64,000 nucleotides of DNA, from NCBI RefSeq assembly GCF_018457165.1, contig NZ_JAFMNX010000001.1:1550001-1614000 (forward strand), read 5' to 3'. Each line of letters starts with the position of its first letter. Position 1 is the stretch's first letter. Origin of the DNA: Tianweitania aestuarii (GTDB lineage Bacteria; Pseudomonadota; Alphaproteobacteria; Rhizobiales; Rhizobiaceae). The notes under the pieces were generated by a model. It was given only the letters and a program-made list of their open reading frames with translations. It was not told the origin of the DNA and did no database searches. Below are positions 1-8,311 of this stretch, one piece after another. A program made the translations under genes and the position numbers.

Positions 1-1222
1 TGTGCGCCTGGCCGATGAAAGCGTCTGCATCGGACCGCCGCCGGCCCGCGACAGCTATCTGAACATCCACCAGATCGTCGCTGCCTGCGAAATCACGGGC
101 GCCGACGCGATCCATCCGGGCTACGGCTTCCTGTCGGAGAACGCCAAGTTCGCTGACATTCTGGCCGCCCACAACATCACCTTCATCGGCCCCTCGGGTG
201 ACCACATCCGCACCATGGGCGACAAGATCGAAGCCAAGCGCACCGCAAAGCGCCTCGGCATTCCGGTCGTGCCGGGCTCCGATGGCGCCATCACCGACGA
301 GGTGGAAGCCAAGCGCGTGGCGGCCGAAATTGGCTATCCCGTTCTGATCAAGGCTTCGGCCGGCGGCGGCGGTCGCGGCATGAAGGTCGCACGCACGGAA
401 GCCGATCTGTCGGAAGCGCTGTCGACCGCGCGCTCCGAAGCCGGCGCGGCCTTTGGTGACGACGCCGTTTACCTCGAGAAGTATCTGGAAAAGCCGCGCC
501 ATATCGAAGTCCAGGTCATGGGCGACGGCCGGGGCAAGGCGATCCATCTCGGCGAGCGCGACTGCTCGTTGCAGCGCCGCCACCAGAAGGTCTGGGAAGA
601 AGCCAACTCGCCGGCTCTCAACGCCGAGCAGCGTGATCGCATCGGCATGATCTGCGCCAACGCCATTGCCGATCTCGGTTATTCCGGCGCGGGCACGATC
701 GAGTTCCTGTATGAAAACGGCGAGTTCTATTTCATCGAGATGAACACGCGTTTGCAGGTCGAGCATCCGGTCACGGAAGCGATCACCGGCCTCGATCTCG
801 TGCATGAGCAGATCCGCGTGGCCGGCGGCGGCGGGCTTTCGCTGACGCAGGATGAAGTCCGCTTTTCCGGCCATGCCATCGAATGCCGCATCAACGCCGA
901 AGACGCGCGCACCTTCGTGCCCTCGCCCGGTTTGATCACGCATTTCCATACGCCGGGCGGCCTCGGCATTCGCGTCGATTCGGGCGTTTACAGCGGCTAT
1001 CGCATTCCGCCTTATTACGACAGCCTGATCGGCAAGCTGATCGTGCATGGCCGTAATCGCGTGGAATGCATGATGCGCCTGCGCCGTGCGCTCGACGAGT
1101 TCGTGGTGGACGGCATCAACACGACACTGCCGCTGTTCCGCGATCTGGTGGGCAATCCGGACATCGCCAATGGCGACTACGACATCCACTGGCTCGAAAA
1201 GCACCTCGCAGCCGATCACTGA
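1..1222 (+). CDS. accC: Biotin carboxylase subunit of acetyl-CoA carboxylase (3' part)
   Basis: Carboxylates the biotin of AccB using ATP and bicarbonate, the first half-reaction of acetyl-CoA carboxylase in fatty-acid synthesis; cytoplasmic. The reading frame is open at the left edge, so roughly the first 40 residues (start of the biotin carboxylase N-domain) lie outside the window. Visible parts are the N-domain end ([10 protein letters not shown]), the ATP-grasp domain with its glycine loop ([13 protein letters not shown]), the metal/bicarbonate segment ([16 protein letters not shown]) and the C-domain ([13 protein letters not shown]). The 406 visible codons plus the missing end fit the usual length of about 450. 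It ends 10 bp before the next gene, so the two are probably co-transcribed. Identity is clear; AccC is preferred over a PCC/pyruvate carboxylase alpha chain because it ends without a biotinyl domain. Confidence 0.97.
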   Translation, partial: VRLADESVCIGPPPARDSYLNIHQIVAACEITGADAIHPGYGFLSENAKFADILAAHNITFIGPSGDHIRTMGDKIEAKRTAKRLGIPVVPGSDGAITDEVEAKRVAAEIGYPVLIKASAGGGGRGMKVARTEADLSEALSTARSEAGAAFGDDAVYLEKYLEKPRHIEVQVMGDGRGKAIHLGERDCSLQRRHQKVWEEANSPALNAEQRDRIGMICANAIADLGYSGAGTIEFLYENGEFYFIEMNTRLQVEHPVTEAITGLDLVHEQIRVAGGGGLSLTQDEVRFSGHAIECRINAEDARTFVPSPGLITHFHTPGGLGIRVDSGVYSGYRIPPYYDSLIGKLIVHGRNRVECMMRLRRALDEFVVDGINTTLPLFRDLVGNPDIANGDYDIHWLEKHLAADH

Positions 1223-1232
1223 GACCAGTCCG

Positions 1233-1847
1233 GTGGCCCGACCCTTTGCACCTGGCCACCGGATTCCGCCCGACCTCCTGTTGCGCGCATACGCATCCGG
1301 GGTGTTCCCCATGGCGGAAGAAGCCGACGACCCCGAAGTGTTCTGGGTTCGGCCGGAAGAGCGCGGCATCATCCCGCTCGACGCCTTTCACATCCCCAAG
1401 AGCCTGCGCAAGGTCATCCGGCAAGAGCGCTTCGACGTGCGCCGCGACACGACCTTCAACGGCGTGATCGATGGCTGCGCCGAAAGCAGCGAAGGGCGCG
1501 ACAAGACCTGGATCAACGGGCCGATCCGCGAAGCCTATGGCGAACTCTTCGCGCGCGGCCATTGTCATACGGTTGAAGCCTGGCGCGAGGGCGAGCTCGT
1601 GGGCGGCTTGTATGGCGTCACGCTCGGCCGCGCCTTCTTCGGCGAAAGCATGTTTTCGCGCGAAACGGATGCGTCCAAGGTGTGCCTCGCGCATCTCGTG
1701 GCCCATCTGGTCGACCGCGGCTTCGAGCTTCTGGATACGCAGTTCAACACGGATCATCTGAAACGCTTCGGCGCGATCGATGTGCCGCGGGCACGTTACG
1801 AAAGGCTGCTTGAAAAAGCGCTGGAACACGAGCCGGCGCAGTTCTGA
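1233..1847 (+). CDS. aat: Leucyl/phenylalanyl-tRNA--protein transferase
   Basis: Transfers Leu or Phe from charged tRNA to the N-terminal Arg/Lys of proteins, marking them for ClpAP degradation (N-end rule). From the GTG at 1233 the protein has 204 residues, the family's usual size, and opens with the characteristic [16 protein letters not shown] segment (about residues 16-30). The later blocks [32 protein letters not shown] and [15 protein letters not shown] are all hallmarks. An open frame extends upstream to 1086, but that part lies inside accC and reads as shadow sequence, so GTG 1233 is chosen; no strong ribosome-binding site precedes it. The accC-aat order is common in this bacterial order and suggests one transcript. 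Confidence 0.95.
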   Translation: MARPFAPGHRIPPDLLLRAYASGVFPMAEEADDPEVFWVRPEERGIIPLDAFHIPKSLRKVIRQERFDVRRDTTFNGVIDGCAESSEGRDKTWINGPIREAYGELFARGHCHTVEAWREGELVGGLYGVTLGRAFFGESMFSRETDASKVCLAHLVAHLVDRGFELLDTQFNTDHLKRFGAIDVPRARYERLLEKALEHEPAQF

Positions 1848-2005
1848 ACACTGCGAACGTCTTCCGCTCACCTTGCATCAAAGCAGATGAACGCTGGTGA
1901 TAGGCGAAAAGCGTTGTTTTAAACTTACGGCATATTAATGTATGCTCTCATAGGTTTCTATCTTTCATCTTCACATCAGAAGATAAGCCTTTGGGAAGGG
2001 CGATC

Positions 2006-2632
2006 ATGAGCTCAGCGGCGATCGAGGGGGCGGCGCTATATGATGGCGAACGCCGTAATTTCCAGCGCATGAACGTCAAGCTCTACGGGCGTTACATGCT
2101 GGAAGACCATTCCGAATATCCCTGCCAGATCATGGATATGTCCCCGGGTGACGCAGCCCTTCGCTGCGACCATCCTGGCGAGCCCGGCGAAAAGGTCATC
2201 GTCTACATCGATCATGTCGGGCGCGTCGAAGGTGTCGTGATCCGCACGCTTCCAGACGGCTTCGCGATGGCCGTCGTTGCGTCCGATCGCAAGCGCGACA
2301 GATTGGCGGCGCAGCTGACCTGGCTGGCGAACCGCCACGAACTGGATCTGCCGGAAGACCGTCGTCATGAGCGTGAAACGCCGGAAAGCCCGGTGACTTT
2401 CCTCAAGCTGAGCGATGGCCGCGAGTATCAGTGCCGCATCATCGATCTTTCCCTCTCCGGTGCGGCGGTCGAGATCAATGTGAAGCCGGCTGTCGGCATT
2501 CAGGTCATGCTGGGAACGATGCGCGGCCAGGTCGTGCGTCACCTTGAAGACGGCGTCGCCGTGGAGTTCGCGAACCTGCAGCAGCCTCACTCCGAAGAAT
2601 GGCAAACCGACGACTTGGCTAACGATCTCTGA
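2006..2632 (+). CDS. Tandem PilZ-domain protein (probable c-di-GMP effector)
   Basis: A 208-residue soluble protein made of two PilZ-like modules. The second module has both canonical c-di-GMP contacts: RxxxR at R119-R123 and DxSxxG at D147-G152 (DLSLSG). The first has RxxxR at R17-R21, but its second motif reads DMSPGD (D44-D49), so the final Gly is replaced by Asp; this module may bind weakly or be structural. Start: ATG 2006 is preferred to the in-frame TTG at 1991 because GGGAAGGG (about 1993-2000) sits at proper spacing before the ATG. No output domain is visible, so the partner is unknown. The neighbour 192 bp downstream is a LapG-type protease, a family that in other bacteria is under c-di-GMP control; that link is inference. 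Confidence 0.85.
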   Translation: MSSAAIEGAALYDGERRNFQRMNVKLYGRYMLEDHSEYPCQIMDMSPGDAALRCDHPGEPGEKVIVYIDHVGRVEGVVIRTLPDGFAMAVVASDRKRDRLAAQLTWLANRHELDLPEDRRHERETPESPVTFLKLSDGREYQCRIIDLSLSGAAVEINVKPAVGIQVMLGTMRGQVVRHLEDGVAVEFANLQQPHSEEWQTDDLANDL

Positions 2633-2824
2633 AGCTGTTTTTCAGACGATTATCGGCAATCGAGGCGAAAAGCCCGCAACTGCAAGTGTCGGCGTCGGAA
2701 TGGTAAACAGCGGCCCAATGAAAGCTTTACAGTTTCCAACCCAATTCGCTTAAAAGCGGCCGCCGAACTTTGATCACGGTCAATTCGTCAATGTCATTGT
2801 TTCTCCCAACGGGGATACGAAAAC

Positions 2825-3433
2825 ATGACATTCTGGAAGGCATTCATCCTTGCCGCAGGATTACTGAGTGGACTGAATACCGCAGTGAGCTCGGCTGAAG
2901 CCGGGTCCTTCATGCCGGTGGCCGGTCGCTCGACACAGCCGATCGGTCACTACGAGTTCTGCCAGACCCACGCCGACGAGTGCGCCAAGCAGACGTCCTA
3001 TGCCGGACCTGTTCCGCTGACCCGCGATGTCTGGTCGGCGATCATCGACGTCAACAACGCCGTCAACACGATGGTGACGCCCATGACGGATCTGGAGATC
3101 TGGGGTCGCGAGGAAGTCTGGTCCTATCCGACTGCAGGCGTTGGTGACTGCGAGGATTACGCGCTGGAAAAGCGCCGCATGCTGATCAACCGCGGCATTC
3201 CGTCGTCCAACCTTCTGATGACGGTGGTTCGCCAGAAGAACGGCGCCGGCCACGCCGTGCTAACGGTGCGCACATCCCATGGCGACTTCGTGCTCGACAA
3301 TCTCGAAGCGCGCGTCCTGTCCTGGGATCAGACCGATTATGTCTATCTGAAACGCCAGTCCGAACGCCATGCCGGCATCTGGGTCTCCATCGAAGATGGC
3401 CGCGACCTGCTGGTTGGTAGCTTGAAGCAGTAG
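2825..3433 (+). CDS. Secreted transglutaminase-like cysteine protease (LapG/DUF920 family)
   Basis: A 202-residue protein with an N-terminal signal peptide (hydrophobic residues about 5-20, likely cleaved near SSAEA) and a bacterial transglutaminase-like cysteine proteinase domain. The catalytic triad is visible: Cys109 in GVGDCEDYALEKR, His143 in GAGHAVLTV and Asp158 in DFVLDNL. In pseudomonads, LapG of this family cuts the LapA adhesin in the periplasm and is held back by the c-di-GMP receptor LapD. No LapD or giant adhesin is in this window, so substrate and control are unknown here. It lies downstream of a tandem-PilZ gene on the same strand but is separated by 192 bp, so it may have its own promoter. 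It is followed by a hairpin terminator. Confidence 0.88.
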   Translation: MTFWKAFILAAGLLSGLNTAVSSAEAGSFMPVAGRSTQPIGHYEFCQTHADECAKQTSYAGPVPLTRDVWSAIIDVNNAVNTMVTPMTDLEIWGREEVWSYPTAGVGDCEDYALEKRRMLINRGIPSSNLLMTVVRQKNGAGHAVLTVRTSHGDFVLDNLEARVLSWDQTDYVYLKRQSERHAGIWVSIEDGRDLLVGSLKQ

Positions 3434-3489
3434 GGTCGCGCCACAACCCGGTCGAGTCCCCACCTCCCCGTCCCCGACGACCGGGTTCA

Positions 3490-3529
3490 GGAGCCGGCCC
3501 TTCCCCCGAGGGTCGGCTCCGCTGCTTTT
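3490..3529 (+). terminator. Terminator after the LapG-like gene
   Basis: An 11-bp stem (3490-3500 with 3510-3520, one G-T wobble) is followed by GCTGCTTTT. A second inverted repeat, AACCCGGTCG at 3445-3454 with CGACCGGGTT at 3478-3487, lies just upstream. The site separates the rightward protease gene from the leftward carbonic anhydrase gene ending at 3529. Confidence 0.65.
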
Positions 3530-4059
3530 CAGGCTAGACTTGTTTCTTTCAGCCCCGACGCAAAGCGACGGGCATTCTGCTGATAGTTCAGCGCACCCTG
3601 GCGCATCCCCTCGATCTGCTCTGCGCTCAGTTGGCGCACAACCTTGGCCGGCGAACCGACAATCAGGGAATTGGGCGGAAACACCTTGCCTTCCGTCACG
3701 AGCGCGCCCGCGCCGACCAGACTGTTCTCGCCGATCACGGCGCCGTTCAACACGATGGCGCCCATGCCCACGAGACTGTTGTTTCCGATGGTGCAGCCAT
3801 GAAGGATCGCGCGATGACCGATCGTGCAATTCTCTCCGACGGTCAGCGGAAAACCCATATCGGTATGCATCATCGTGTGCTCCTGGACATTGGAGCCATC
3901 GCCCACCGTGATGAGCTCATTGTCGCCACGCAGCACCGCGCCGAACCAGATGCCGACATTGCTGCCGAGATGGACCTTGCCGAGCACCACGGCATTGTCC
4001 GCAATCCATGCGGTGTCGTTGATTTCCGGCGAGGTGGTGTCGAGTTGGTAGATTGGCAA
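3529..4059 (-). CDS. Gamma-class carbonic anhydrase family protein (left-handed beta-helix)
   Basis: A hexapeptide-repeat protein of the gamma-carbonic anhydrase / YrdA-PaaY family, about 176 residues as usual. From the chosen start, the putative zinc ligands are His65 (QEHTMMH), His82 and His87 (IGHRAILHGC), followed by successive hexapeptide turns (TIGNNSLVGMG, VIGENSLVGAG) and the family ending VGSPAKVVRQLS. The start is taken as TTG at 4059, giving the family-typical MPIYQL, because GGGAGG lies 5 nt upstream of it; a GTG at 4074 would place that ribosome-binding site inside the gene. Enzymatic activity is plausible since the three His are present, but many members are catalytically weak. 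It is transcribed divergently from the next gene. Confidence 0.9.
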   Translation of the reverse strand: MPIYQLDTTSPEINDTAWIADNAVVLGKVHLGSNVGIWFGAVLRGDNELITVGDGSNVQEHTMMHTDMGFPLTVGENCTIGHRAILHGCTIGNNSLVGMGAIVLNGAVIGENSLVGAGALVTEGKVFPPNSLIVGSPAKVVRQLSAEQIEGMRQGALNYQQNARRFASGLKETSLA

Positions 4060-4160
4060 GCTGTCCTCCCGCACTGCATTTACCCTGCCTTTACCATAAA
4101 CCAGCCATGGTCGCCGGAGAAAGATCGCGTCGTGCCGATCAGCCGGACGCCACAGGCACC

Positions 4161-4877
4161 ATGAACAGCCACACGCCCATCAGCCGCAGTCTCTTCGACA
4201 CAAGAGCGAGCAAGCGGCTCGTTGCGGTGGCGATCAGCGTCGCTGTCGTGACTGCGCTTATCAGCGTGGCGGGTAGCTGGCTCGGCCCTCTTCTCGCGCT
4301 GTCGGGCCATACGGAAGACCAAACCTTGCGCGAGATCGTGATCGGCAACAATGTGCTTGCCGTTCCTTCCAACACCATCCGCTTCGATGAAGCGCGCGTC
4401 GATGGCGTGACCGATCGGCTCGACCTTTATCTGCACTGGCCTGAGCTGGACGGGTATACGGCGGGAACGCGCGATGCGTTCAACAATGCGGAACCTGAGA
4501 AGCGCATCCTGTTCCTCACCTTCGAGGAAGCAACCATGTCGCGCGACATGACCGGACGGCTTGAGCCGATCTACCGGCAGCTCATTGAACAGGAAGGTCG
4601 CGCAACAGACGGTGGTCTGACCGCATACGAATTTACGGAAACGTCGGGTTATACGAACGAAGAGCTGGTCGTGGGGCCGGGCGCAACGCCGTTCGTGGCG
4701 CGCTGTCTGACCGGACAAGCTGCCGAGACCGCGCTTGCACCCTGTGAGCGCGACCTGCGCATGGGTGAAGAGCTCAGCCTGACCTACCGCTTTCCGCGCG
4801 GACTGCTTGAACAATGGAGCGCGCTGGATGAGGCCGTAAAAAAGCGAGCGCAGTCATTCCTGCGCACGCCGAGCTGA
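4161..4877 (+). CDS. Hypothetical protein with one N-terminal membrane anchor
   Basis: I do not recognise the family. The protein (238 residues from ATG 4161) has a short basic cytoplasmic tail, one transmembrane segment at about residues 19-42 (VAVAISVAVVTALISVAGSWLG) and a periplasmic region of about 190 residues. That region has two cysteines near the C-terminus (RCLTG...PCERD) that could form a disulfide. The open frame extends back to 4053, and an in-frame ATG at 4107 is the alternative start; 4161 is preferred because the upstream residues are low-quality and overlap the divergent carbonic anhydrase promoter. Codon usage matches the neighbours. It looks like a conserved rhizobial membrane protein of unknown function. 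Confidence 0.75.
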   Translation: MNSHTPISRSLFDTRASKRLVAVAISVAVVTALISVAGSWLGPLLALSGHTEDQTLREIVIGNNVLAVPSNTIRFDEARVDGVTDRLDLYLHWPELDGYTAGTRDAFNNAEPEKRILFLTFEEATMSRDMTGRLEPIYRQLIEQEGRATDGGLTAYEFTETSGYTNEELVVGPGATPFVARCLTGQAAETALAPCERDLRMGEELSLTYRFPRGLLEQWSALDEAVKKRAQSFLRTPS

Positions 4878-4894
4878 TCAACGGATCAGCTTTT
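4873..4894 (+). terminator. Small intrinsic terminator
   Basis: GCTGATC / AACG / GATCAGC makes a perfect 7-bp stem and 4-nt loop followed by TTTT. It overlaps the stop codon of the membrane-anchored hypothetical gene and lies between two convergent genes. Confidence 0.6.
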
Positions 4895-4915
4895 GAGCTT
4901 CGGGAGAAGCCTTGA

Positions 4916-5122
4916 TCACAGATCGATGTCGAGAATGGCCATCGAGAAGTTGTAGGACAGTTCGCCTTCTTCCTCGTCCTTGAAGACGATGCCGAGGAAC
5001 TCGTCGCCGATATAAACTTCGGCGGAGTCGTCCTTGCGCGGACGCGCCTTCACCTGAAGGCCGGGATTCTGGAAGACCCGCTTGAAATAAGCGTCGAGCT
5101 TCTTGATCTCGTCGGGTTTCAT
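4916..5122 (-). CDS. DUF3126 family protein
   Basis: A 68-residue acidic protein with the DUF3126 signature typical of Hyphomicrobiales: KLDAYFKRVFQNPGLQVKARP followed by SAEVYIGDEFLGIVFKDEEEGE and SYNFSMAILDIDL. No signal peptide or membrane segment is visible, so it should be cytoplasmic. A good ribosome-binding site (CAGGAGT) precedes the ATG. It lies 93 bp downstream of cysE on the same strand, and this linkage recurs in related genomes, but no function is established. Identity to the family is firm; role unknown. Confidence 0.88.
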   Translation of the reverse strand: MKPDEIKKLDAYFKRVFQNPGLQVKARPRKDDSAEVYIGDEFLGIVFKDEEEGELSYNFSMAILDIDL

Positions 5123-5215
5123 TTGCGGTTACTCCTGAGGCTTTCGAATAAGGAACGCGCTTCTGACACGCAGCCGGAAGCGCGTAAACCCATATAGGGC
5201 AGTGACGATGCGTCG

Positions 5216-6064
5216 TTAGATGTCGAATGTCTGAACGTGGTCCAGCGAAACAGGATGCAGGGCCTGATCCATGGCCCGCGCCGGTTGGGCACAGCCCGCT
5301 TCACCGACGATCCGCGCCGGCACGCCGGCCACGGTCTTGTTATGCGCGACGGATTGAAGGACGACCGATCCCGCCGCAACCCGCGAGCAGTGCCCGATCT
5401 CGATATTGCCGAGGATCTTGGCGCCTGCGCCGATGAGGACGCCGTGGCGGATCTTCGGGTGACGATCGCCTCCTTCCTTGCCCGTGCCGCCGAGGGTGAC
5501 GGCATGGAGCAGGGAGACGTTGTCTTCGACCATCGCGGTTTCGCCAACCACCAGGCCGGTTGCATGATCAAGAAAGATGCCGCGGCCGAACCGGGCGGCG
5601 GGATGAATGTCGGTGGAGAACACCGCAGACGAGCGGCTTTGCAGGTAAAGCGCGAAGTCCTTGCGCCCTTGCGTCCACAGCCAATGCGCCAGACGATGGG
5701 TCTGCACGGCGTGGAAGCCCTTGAAGTACAGGATCGGCATCAGAAAACGGTCGCAGGCCGGATCGCGATCGTAATAGGCCTGAATATCGGTGCGAACGAT
5801 CTCGCTCCATTCCGGATTTTCGCGGTTCATCTGGATAAAGGTCTGACGAATCAGATCCGCGCCGAGATCCTGATGGTTCAGCAGCTCGGACAGACGGTGA
5901 ATGACCGCTTCCTCGAGCGAAGGCTGGTTGAGAATGGTCGCGAACAAAAAGGCAGCCAGCAGCGGATCGCGCTCGACGGCATCCGCGGCTTCCTCGCACA
6001 CGGAATTCCAGATCGGATCGACAGGGGCAACCACGCTGGGGCGGATCGCGCTGCGAATATTCAT
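5216..6064 (-). CDS. cysE: Serine O-acetyltransferase
   Basis: Acetylates L-serine with acetyl-CoA to O-acetylserine, the entry step of cysteine synthesis; cytoplasmic. The 282-residue protein has the N-terminal helical SATase domain (WNSVCEEAADAVERDPLLAAFLFATILNQ) and then the left-handed beta-helix. The catalytic segment holds the active-site histidines (IHPAARFGRGIFLDHATGLVVGET and HAVTLGGTGKEGGDRHPKI), and GVPARIVGEAG closes the helix. The C-terminal tail ends in Ile (QTFDI), the usual docking feature for O-acetylserine sulfhydrylase. Length is normal. A DUF3126 gene follows on the same strand. Confidence 0.95.
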   Translation of the reverse strand: MNIRSAIRPSVVAPVDPIWNSVCEEAADAVERDPLLAAFLFATILNQPSLEEAVIHRLSELLNHQDLGADLIRQTFIQMNRENPEWSEIVRTDIQAYYDRDPACDRFLMPILYFKGFHAVQTHRLAHWLWTQGRKDFALYLQSRSSAVFSTDIHPAARFGRGIFLDHATGLVVGETAMVEDNVSLLHAVTLGGTGKEGGDRHPKIRHGVLIGAGAKILGNIEIGHCSRVAAGSVVLQSVAHNKTVAGVPARIVGEAGCAQPARAMDQALHPVSLDHVQTFDI

Positions 6065-6191
6065 GTCATCTACTCCGAGGGCGACCCGGTGGAGCTACAA
6101 TGCCCCTGCTTGGTCGATGCTGGAACCTATGCCAAAAGCCTATCCGACCGAAATGAATTTTCGGCAACACAGCTTCAATTGGAACCAATGA

Positions 6192-6992
6192 ATGGAAGAT
6201 CAAGCAGAAGTTGGAACGCAGCCGATCTCGCTCACCGTCCGAGCGGGCGTTGCGACGATCACCATCGACCGCCCGGCCAAGAAGAACGCGATCACTGCAG
6301 CGATGTGGAGCGCGCTGATCGATGCGGTCGCACAGGTCGACGCGATGGCGGATGCGCGGCTTCTGGTTCTGCGCGGCGCGGGCGCCGATTTCTCGGCCGG
6401 TGCCGACATTGCCGAGTTCGAAACGGTGCGGCGCGATGCCGAAACGGCGCGCAGCTACGAGGCGCTGAATGCGCGGGCGTTTGCGGCCTTTCGCAATGCG
6501 CAGGTGCCGACGCTGGCCGTGATCCGCGGCGCATGTCTCGGCGGCGGCTTCGGTCTGGCGATCTCCTGCGATCTGCGGCTCGCCGCGCCCGATGCGCGTT
6601 TTTCCATTCCCGCAGCCAAGCTCGGGCTGGCTTATCCCGCAGACGGCATCCGCCACATCGTTTGGGCGGCCGGGCCGCAGCTGGCGCGCTATCTCGTTCA
6701 TTCCGGCCAGCAGATTTCGGCCGCGCAGGCGCTCGATACCGGCTTGCTGCTGGAGATAATCGAAGATGAAGCGCTGGATACGCGGGTGGAGGCGCTTGCC
6801 GCTTCGATTGCCGCCACGGCTCCTTTGACCAACCGCGCCACCAAGCAGGCAATCAACGCACTTCTGTCCGACAATCCGGCCATGATGCGGGAAGCGGAGC
6901 GGCTCGGAGACATGACCTTCGACAGCGAGGACTATGCGGAAGGGCGTCGTGCCTTCCGCGAAAAGCGCAAGCCGGTTTTCACGGGCCGCTGA
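6192..6992 (+). CDS. Crotonase-fold (enoyl-CoA hydratase/isomerase family) protein
   Basis: A 266-residue crotonase-superfamily protein. The oxyanion-hole segments are clear (GADFSAGADIAEF near 67-79 and GACLGGGFGLAISCD near 115-129). However, the two glutamates that make rat-type enoyl-CoA hydratase active appear to be replaced: the first position, in the GGGxELA context, is Gly (GGGFGLA), and the second, in the xPEIxLG context, is Ala (IPAAKLG). The reaction is therefore probably not simple enoyl-CoA hydration; isomerase, dehalogenase-like or hydrolase roles remain possible. It stands alone, divergent from cysE and convergent with a hydrolase gene 6 bp away. Confidence 0.85.
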   Translation: MEDQAEVGTQPISLTVRAGVATITIDRPAKKNAITAAMWSALIDAVAQVDAMADARLLVLRGAGADFSAGADIAEFETVRRDAETARSYEALNARAFAAFRNAQVPTLAVIRGACLGGGFGLAISCDLRLAAPDARFSIPAAKLGLAYPADGIRHIVWAAGPQLARYLVHSGQQISAAQALDTGLLLEIIEDEALDTRVEALAASIAATAPLTNRATKQAINALLSDNPAMMREAERLGDMTFDSEDYAEGRRAFREKRKPVFTGR

Positions 6993-6998
6993 CGCGGT

Positions 6999-7757
6999 TC
7001 AGAGCGGATGCGCACGGAGGAAGTCGAGCACCCGCGCCTTGAAGGTGCGGTCGCCGACCGACAGCATATGGTCACGGCCTTCGATGGCGAAGGCTTCGCC
7101 ATGCGGCATCATGGCCGCGAGACGCTCGGGTGAGCCGCCGATGTCGTCGTTAGTACCAACGGCAACGAGCGTCGGCTGATCGATCCGCGCCATGTCAGCC
7201 TGGCTGAGTTCGGCGCGCGACTGTGCGATGCAGGCAGCCAGCGCCTTGCGGTCGCTGCGGGTTTGATCGGCAAAGGCGCGGAACATCTTGCCGCGCGGAT
7301 GAGTGATCGTGGCCGGATCATCGGTCGCCAGGGCTTCTGCGATCGGATCCCAGTCGCCTACACCATCCACCATGCCGGCACCAAGACCGCCGAACACGAG
7401 CGTCGCCACGCGGTCGGGCGCCTGCAGCGCGAGAAAGGCTGACACGCGGGCGCCCATCGAATAGCCGATCACATGAGCCCGTTCGAGCCCGAGATGATCG
7501 AGCAGCGCCACGGCATCCGACGCCATGGCATCCGGATGATAGGCATCGACATCATAGCTCTTGGTGGACTTGCCGTGGCCGCGGTGATCGAAAGCCAGCA
7601 CGCGGTAGCCGGCGTCGCGCAGCGTCTTGACCCAGCCCGGGTTGATCCAGTTCACCGCCATGCTGGATGCAAAACCATGCAACAGCAGAACAGGATCGCC
7701 CTCGCCCTCATCCAGATAGGAAAGGTCGAAGCCGTTGTGGAAGAAGGTCTGGGTCAT
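6999..7757 (-). CDS. Alpha/beta hydrolase
   Basis: A 252-residue cytoplasmic alpha/beta-hydrolase. It shows the HGFASSM oxyanion region, the nucleophile elbow GYSMGA (Ser100), a likely acid Asp in VAVGTNDDIGG and the catalytic His in EGRDHMLSVGD near the C-terminus. The lid is small, as in esterase/3-oxoadipate enol-lactonase-like members, but the substrate cannot be deduced. It begins 12 bp after the end of a DUF192 gene on the same strand, and the cold-shock gene is next upstream, so the three probably form one operon. Confidence 0.88.
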   Translation of the reverse strand: MTQTFFHNGFDLSYLDEGEGDPVLLLHGFASSMAVNWINPGWVKTLRDAGYRVLAFDHRGHGKSTKSYDVDAYHPDAMASDAVALLDHLGLERAHVIGYSMGARVSAFLALQAPDRVATLVFGGLGAGMVDGVGDWDPIAEALATDDPATITHPRGKMFRAFADQTRSDRKALAACIAQSRAELSQADMARIDQPTLVAVGTNDDIGGSPERLAAMMPHGEAFAIEGRDHMLSVGDRTFKARVLDFLRAHPL

Positions 7758-7769
7758 ATCGTCGAAAAC

Positions 7770-8279
7770 TCAGTTCTTGGCGGCGATCGCGTCGATCACG
7801 GGATGGCTGAGGAGGTCGCCTTCCTTCAGCCCGCGCTTGGCCGCAGTGCCGGCTTTCAGCTCCAACACGAAGCGGATCGGTGCGGGGGTCGAGACCACAG
7901 CCTCCGAAAACGGCTCGGCCTGTTGGATGGATGCGACCGTGCCGTTTGCGCGAATGAACACCATGTCGAGCGGCATGGGCGTGTTCTTCATCCAGAAGCC
8001 CACCGGACGGCTGGTGTCGAACACGAACAACATGCCGCGATCATCCGGCATGTCCGTGCGGAACATCAGGCCGCGCTCGCGCTCGTTGCCGTCATCGGCG
8101 ATCTCGATGGTGAAACTCTGCTTGCCGGACGCCGTGGTCGCCACAAGCGGCGCCTTGTCGACGGGCAGCATCATCGCCTGACCATCTTGCGCCAGCGCAA
8201 CGCTGGACACGCTGGCAATTGCGCCGGTCAAGGCGAGCGCCAGACCAATGGCGCGGAAAGTGGATCGGGAAATGCTCAC
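7770..8279 (-). CDS. Exported DUF192 family protein
   Basis: A 169-residue protein with a signal peptide (residues about 1-30, ending SSVALA before QDG) and one DUF192 domain. The family motifs are GLMFRTDMPDDRGMLFVF, FWMKNTPMPLDMVFI and the terminal segment FVLELKAGTAAKRGLKEGD. The fold is a small beta-barrel of unknown function, and the signal peptide places it in the periplasm. It sits between a double cold-shock protein (32 bp upstream) and an alpha/beta hydrolase (12 bp downstream). The CspA-like/DUF192 pairing is common in this order and suggests co-transcription, not a shared biochemical role. Confidence 0.88.
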   Translation of the reverse strand: MSISRSTFRAIGLALALTGAIASVSSVALAQDGQAMMLPVDKAPLVATTASGKQSFTIEIADDGNERERGLMFRTDMPDDRGMLFVFDTSRPVGFWMKNTPMPLDMVFIRANGTVASIQQAEPFSEAVVSTPAPIRFVLELKAGTAAKRGLKEGDLLSHPVIDAIAAKN

Positions 8280-8311
8280 GCTGGACCTCGCTGGGTTCGT
8301 CCCGCGATTAT

